Of a stretch of 18,327 bases of DNA, positions 16,469 through 18,327 are shown in pieces. The notes under the pieces are model-generated. The model did not search any database. It saw only the letters and a program-made list of their open reading frames with translations, and had not been told where the DNA came from. The stretch is from JALRAP01 sp046340555 (lineage in GTDB: Bacteria; Bacteroidota; Bacteroidia; AKYH767-A; OLB10), in the NCBI GenBank assembly GCA_046340555.1, contig JBKDSL010000071.1, forward strand, positions 1 to 18,327, in the 5' to 3' direction. Position 1 is the stretch's first letter; the number at the start of each line of letters is the position of its first letter. A program made the position numbers and the translations under genes.

Positions 16469-16504
16469 ATCCTGCCGTTAGGCCAAGCGCTTTCGCGGCA
16501 GGAT
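16469..16504 (-). promoter_or_regulatory. Stem-loop between atpE and atpF
   Basis: A perfect 9-bp inverted repeat, ATCCTGCCG with CGGCAGGAT, encloses an 18-nt loop that itself contains the palindrome AAGCGCTT. On the transcribed strand it begins 20 nt after the atpE stop. Only TTTAAAAG follows, so it is a weak terminator at most. It is more likely an mRNA-stabilising or processing hairpin, or a partial attenuator, which would raise c-subunit output relative to downstream subunits. The structure is seen directly; its role is inferred. Confidence 0.7.
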
Positions 16505-16524
16505 GTGATTTTGTTGGTGACGGC

Positions 16525-16776
16525 TTACTTGAACACAACAAGCAGACCAACAACCATTGCGAAGAAGGCAGCACCTTCAACGAGAGCCGCGGTAAGGATC
16601 ATGTTGGCACGGATGTCGCCTACAGCCTCAGGTTGACGCGCGATAGATTCCAAGGCGGAACCACCGATGCGACCAATACCAAGACCAGCACCAACGGCAG
16701 CAAGACCTGCTCCGAGGGCGGCAACGCCATAACCAAGACCTAGGTTGGCGGCTTCAAGAATAACAGTTGATAACAT
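16525..16776 (-). CDS. atpE: ATP synthase c subunit (proteolipid ring)
   Basis: An 83-aa hairpin protein that forms the rotating Fo ring. Helix 1 is glycine/alanine-rich ('LGAGLAAVGAGLGIGRIGGS', 21-40), the polar loop is 'ARQPE' (46-50), and helix 2 carries the ion-binding carboxylate E67 ('ALVEGAAFFAMVVGLL'). E67 is followed by glycine, and the helix-1 Gln/helix-2 Ser-Thr pattern of sodium-dependent rings is absent, so proton coupling is expected. About seven residues ('LSTVILE') precede helix 1. It is 51 nt from atpB. Confidence 0.98.
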   Translation of the reverse strand: MLSTVILEAANLGLGYGVAALGAGLAAVGAGLGIGRIGGSALESIARQPEAVGDIRANMILTAALVEGAAFFAMVVGLLVVFK

Positions 16777-16827
16777 TTTGATTGGGTTTTATGAATGAAT
16801 GATAATTGAAATAACGAGTTAATTGAA

Positions 16828-17934
16828 TCAATGGTGATCGTGATGAGGTTCCTCCACAGCAGCTCCGATATAGATGGCTGACAACAGCGTGAAAACGTAG
16901 GCTTGCAGGAATGCAACCAACAGTTCCAAACAGGTCATAAATACCGTGAATGAGATGGATAGCACCGAAACACCGATGCCAGCCCCAGTACTCATTTCAC
17001 CGAAGATGAAAATAAGACTGAAAAATGACAGTGCAATGATGTGACCAGCAGTGATGTTTGCAAACAATCGGATCATCAACACGAAAGGGCGAAGGAATAT
17101 CCCGAGAATCTCGATAGGCGTCAACAACACCAATACCCACCCCGGAACACCAGGCATCGCAAAGATGTGGTGCCAATAGTGTTTGTTACCATTGACCAGA
17201 ACCAAAACAAATGTGATGGCGGCCAAGGTCAAGGTTACGGAAATACTTCCGGTAAGGTTGGCGCCTCCTGGGAAGATAGGAACCAGCCCCAACAGGTTGT
17301 TCAACCAAATAAAGAAGAAAGCTGTCAATAAGAAGGGCAAGAATTTCTGATATTTCTTTTCACCGATTGAGGACTTAGCAACGTCATCACGTACAAAAAT
17401 CACCAAAGGCTCTATCAATCCTTGCAAACCGCGGGGCGCTTGTCCGGGACGGGACTTGTAGGCCTTGGCAACAGACAAGAAAATATACAACAGGATGAAC
17501 ATGCTGACAAACAAAGAGACTACATTTTTGGTGATGGAGAAATCCCAAAGCGAAGCAGTTACAGCTTCATCAATGGTAGCTGATTCGGCAGCCCCGGAAA
17601 GCTCGTTAACTGCAACCAGTTTCTTATCCTTCAAAGCATAACCATTGTAAACATCGTGTCCATGGTGGAATGACGAAGACATGAAAACATCCAAACCACG
17701 ACTAGAGTAAACAATGACCGGCAAAGGAATGGAAACTGATTCGTGACCTTCACCCCAAAGGTGCCAATCGTGGGCGTCAGTGATGTGATCGGTGATCATC
17801 TTGCCTGGATCGAATTTGGCACCAGGCTCACCACCGCCAGCAAACACCTGGGTGGAAGTGGAGATGAAAACTATGAGAAGCAGAAGCGTAACAACGCTTT
17901 TTGCAAGTAGGTTCTGGTTAACAAAAGATCGCAT
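16828..17934 (-). CDS. atpB: ATP synthase a subunit with long N-terminal extension
   Basis: A 368-aa Fo stator channel subunit. The conserved core covers about 130-360: 'KFLPFLLTAFFFIWLNNLLGLVPIF', then 'RPFVLMIRLFANITAGHII' with the essential arginine R289 (E. coli R210), and a last helix 'LQAYVFTLLSAIYIG'. It is about 100 residues longer than E. coli AtpB (271 aa). The extra part begins with a signal-peptide-like segment (about 12-32, 'VVTLLLLIVFISTSTQVFAG') and then about 95 hydrophilic residues rich in histidine (H50, H55, H58, H64, H90, H91, H93), presumably periplasmic. The C-terminus is also His-rich (EEPHHDHH). Bacteroidota AtpB proteins are commonly extended this way. A 153-nt gap precedes it. 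Confidence 0.97.
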   Translation of the reverse strand: MRSFVNQNLLAKSVVTLLLLIVFISTSTQVFAGGGEPGAKFDPGKMITDHITDAHDWHLWGEGHESVSIPLPVIVYSSRGLDVFMSSSFHHGHDVYNGYALKDKKLVAVNELSGAAESATIDEAVTASLWDFSITKNVVSLFVSMFILLYIFLSVAKAYKSRPGQAPRGLQGLIEPLVIFVRDDVAKSSIGEKKYQKFLPFLLTAFFFIWLNNLLGLVPIFPGGANLTGSISVTLTLAAITFVLVLVNGNKHYWHHIFAMPGVPGWVLVLLTPIEILGIFLRPFVLMIRLFANITAGHIIALSFFSLIFIFGEMSTGAGIGVSVLSISFTVFMTCLELLVAFLQAYVFTLLSAIYIGAAVEEPHHDHH

Positions 17935-17969
17935 TTTCCGTGGGCTGGATGTGGCTCTTATTTTGGGTG

Positions 17970-17977
17970 CAAAGGTA
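17970..17977 (-). promoter_or_regulatory. Candidate -7 element upstream of atpB
   Basis: TACCTTTG on the - strand matches TAnnTTTG and lies 35 nt before the atpB ATG. No TTTG is found 19-21 bp upstream, so the match is half a promoter. It overlaps a small inverted repeat AAGGT-AAAA-ACCTT (17972-17985). The unusually long gap before atpB makes a separate start plausible. I see nothing else in 17935-18087. Confidence 0.3.
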
Positions 17978-18087
17978 AAAACCTTACCCGAGAAAAGGTA
18001 GTCTGGTTACTCTTTTTGCCCTGATGGTTGAAATAAGAAGTAATGTATTGAAATGCAAGCAATTAAATAAATCGAATGATGTTAAAA

Positions 18088-18327
18088 TCAAGAAGGTTTC
18101 CGACTAGGTCCAAAACTCTTGAAAGAAAACCAAACCTCCAACACCGTATAAAGGAGGTAAACTATCAAAAAGTTGAAAATGAAGCCGAAAGCCAGTTCAC
18201 GATTCAACAGCGCAAAAACAACCATGATAGCCATGAATGCAAAAAGCTTCAACGCAGAGGTCAAAATGAAAGTGCGCACAAAAGCCTGTCCACTAACCGA
18301 AGCGGCCGCAACCAATCTATTGTGGAT
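18088..18327 (-). CDS. AtpI-like membrane protein upstream of atpB, 5' end outside window
   Basis: The C-terminal 79 residues of a small membrane protein; the frame is open to the window edge, so the start lies outside. Two hydrophobic helices are visible ('FVRTFILTSALKLFAFMAIMVVFALL' region and 'FGFIFNFLIVYLLYTVLEVWFSF' region), ending in a basic tail 'GPSRKPS'. Position directly upstream of atpB on the same strand and the two-helix layout fit the AtpI/Atp1-like assembly factors that help build the c-ring, but sequence similarity to AtpI cannot be proven by eye. A TTG at 18315 is not needed as a start, because in-frame codons (I-H-N-R) continue upstream. Confidence 0.65.
   Translation of the reverse strand: MHNRLVAAASVSGQAFVRTFILTSALKLFAFMAIMVVFALLNRELAFGFIFNFLIVYLLYTVLEVWFSFKSFGPSRKPS

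Noticed and set aside
16525..16776. Sodium-dependent c ring
   Set aside because: The carboxylate E67 is followed by glycine and helix 1 lacks the glutamine of the sodium motif, so proton coupling is favoured.
18302..18309. NotI site GCGGCCGC as a cloning artefact at the right edge
   Set aside because: It lies inside an open, plausible coding frame (V-A-A-A-S), and no vector or adapter sequence flanks it.

Overview
The window looks like a piece of a Bacteroidota (Bacteroidetes) draft genome or metagenome bin. Supporting signs are a protein with a type IX secretion (T9SS) C-terminal sorting domain, a TonB-dependent receptor with an N-terminal carboxypeptidase-like regulatory domain, a propeller/Y_Y_Y-type sensor kinase, an ATP synthase cluster lacking atpD and atpC, a signal-peptide-bearing ATP synthase subunit a, and a textbook Bacteroidetes promoter (TTTG-N19-TAACTTTG). 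Class or family cannot be resolved from the sequence alone. The left edge is a technical artefact: bases 3-28 are Illumina Nextera transposase adapter, so the first gene is artificially truncated and its apparent ATG at 12 is not genomic.

Left half, + strand (about 30-9353): a radical SAM/SPASM protein (5' end missing); a membrane-anchored double-PAS histidine kinase; a response regulator whose output is a CRP/FNR-type module that seems to have lost the cAMP-contacting residues; a GNAT-like acyltransferase; a NarL/LuxR response regulator; and, overlapping it by 4 nt, a large periplasmic propeller/Y_Y_Y sensor histidine kinase. These are two complete two-component systems of different architecture, separated by the GNAT gene.

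Middle, - strand (9452-12722): a two-gene operon driven by a good Bacteroidetes promoter. It encodes a T9SS-exported protein followed 4 nt later by a TonB-dependent outer-membrane receptor, with no SusD partner. It converges on the sensor kinase across a 98-nt spacer holding a 13-bp tandem repeat.

Right part, - strand (12826-18327): the ATP synthase operon in the order (AtpI-like, cut by the window edge)-atpB-atpE-atpF-atpH-atpA-atpG, ending at a strong intrinsic terminator. The whole Fo sector plus delta, alpha and gamma are here; beta (atpD) and epsilon (atpC) must lie elsewhere. A strong stem-loop sits just after atpE, between the most abundant subunit and atpF.

No RNA genes, CRISPR arrays or insertion sequences were recognised. 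No gene-free stretch exceeds 300 bases; the longest are 5324-5490 (167 nt, with an inverted repeat and a candidate promoter) and 17935-18087 (153 nt, with a candidate -7 element before atpB).
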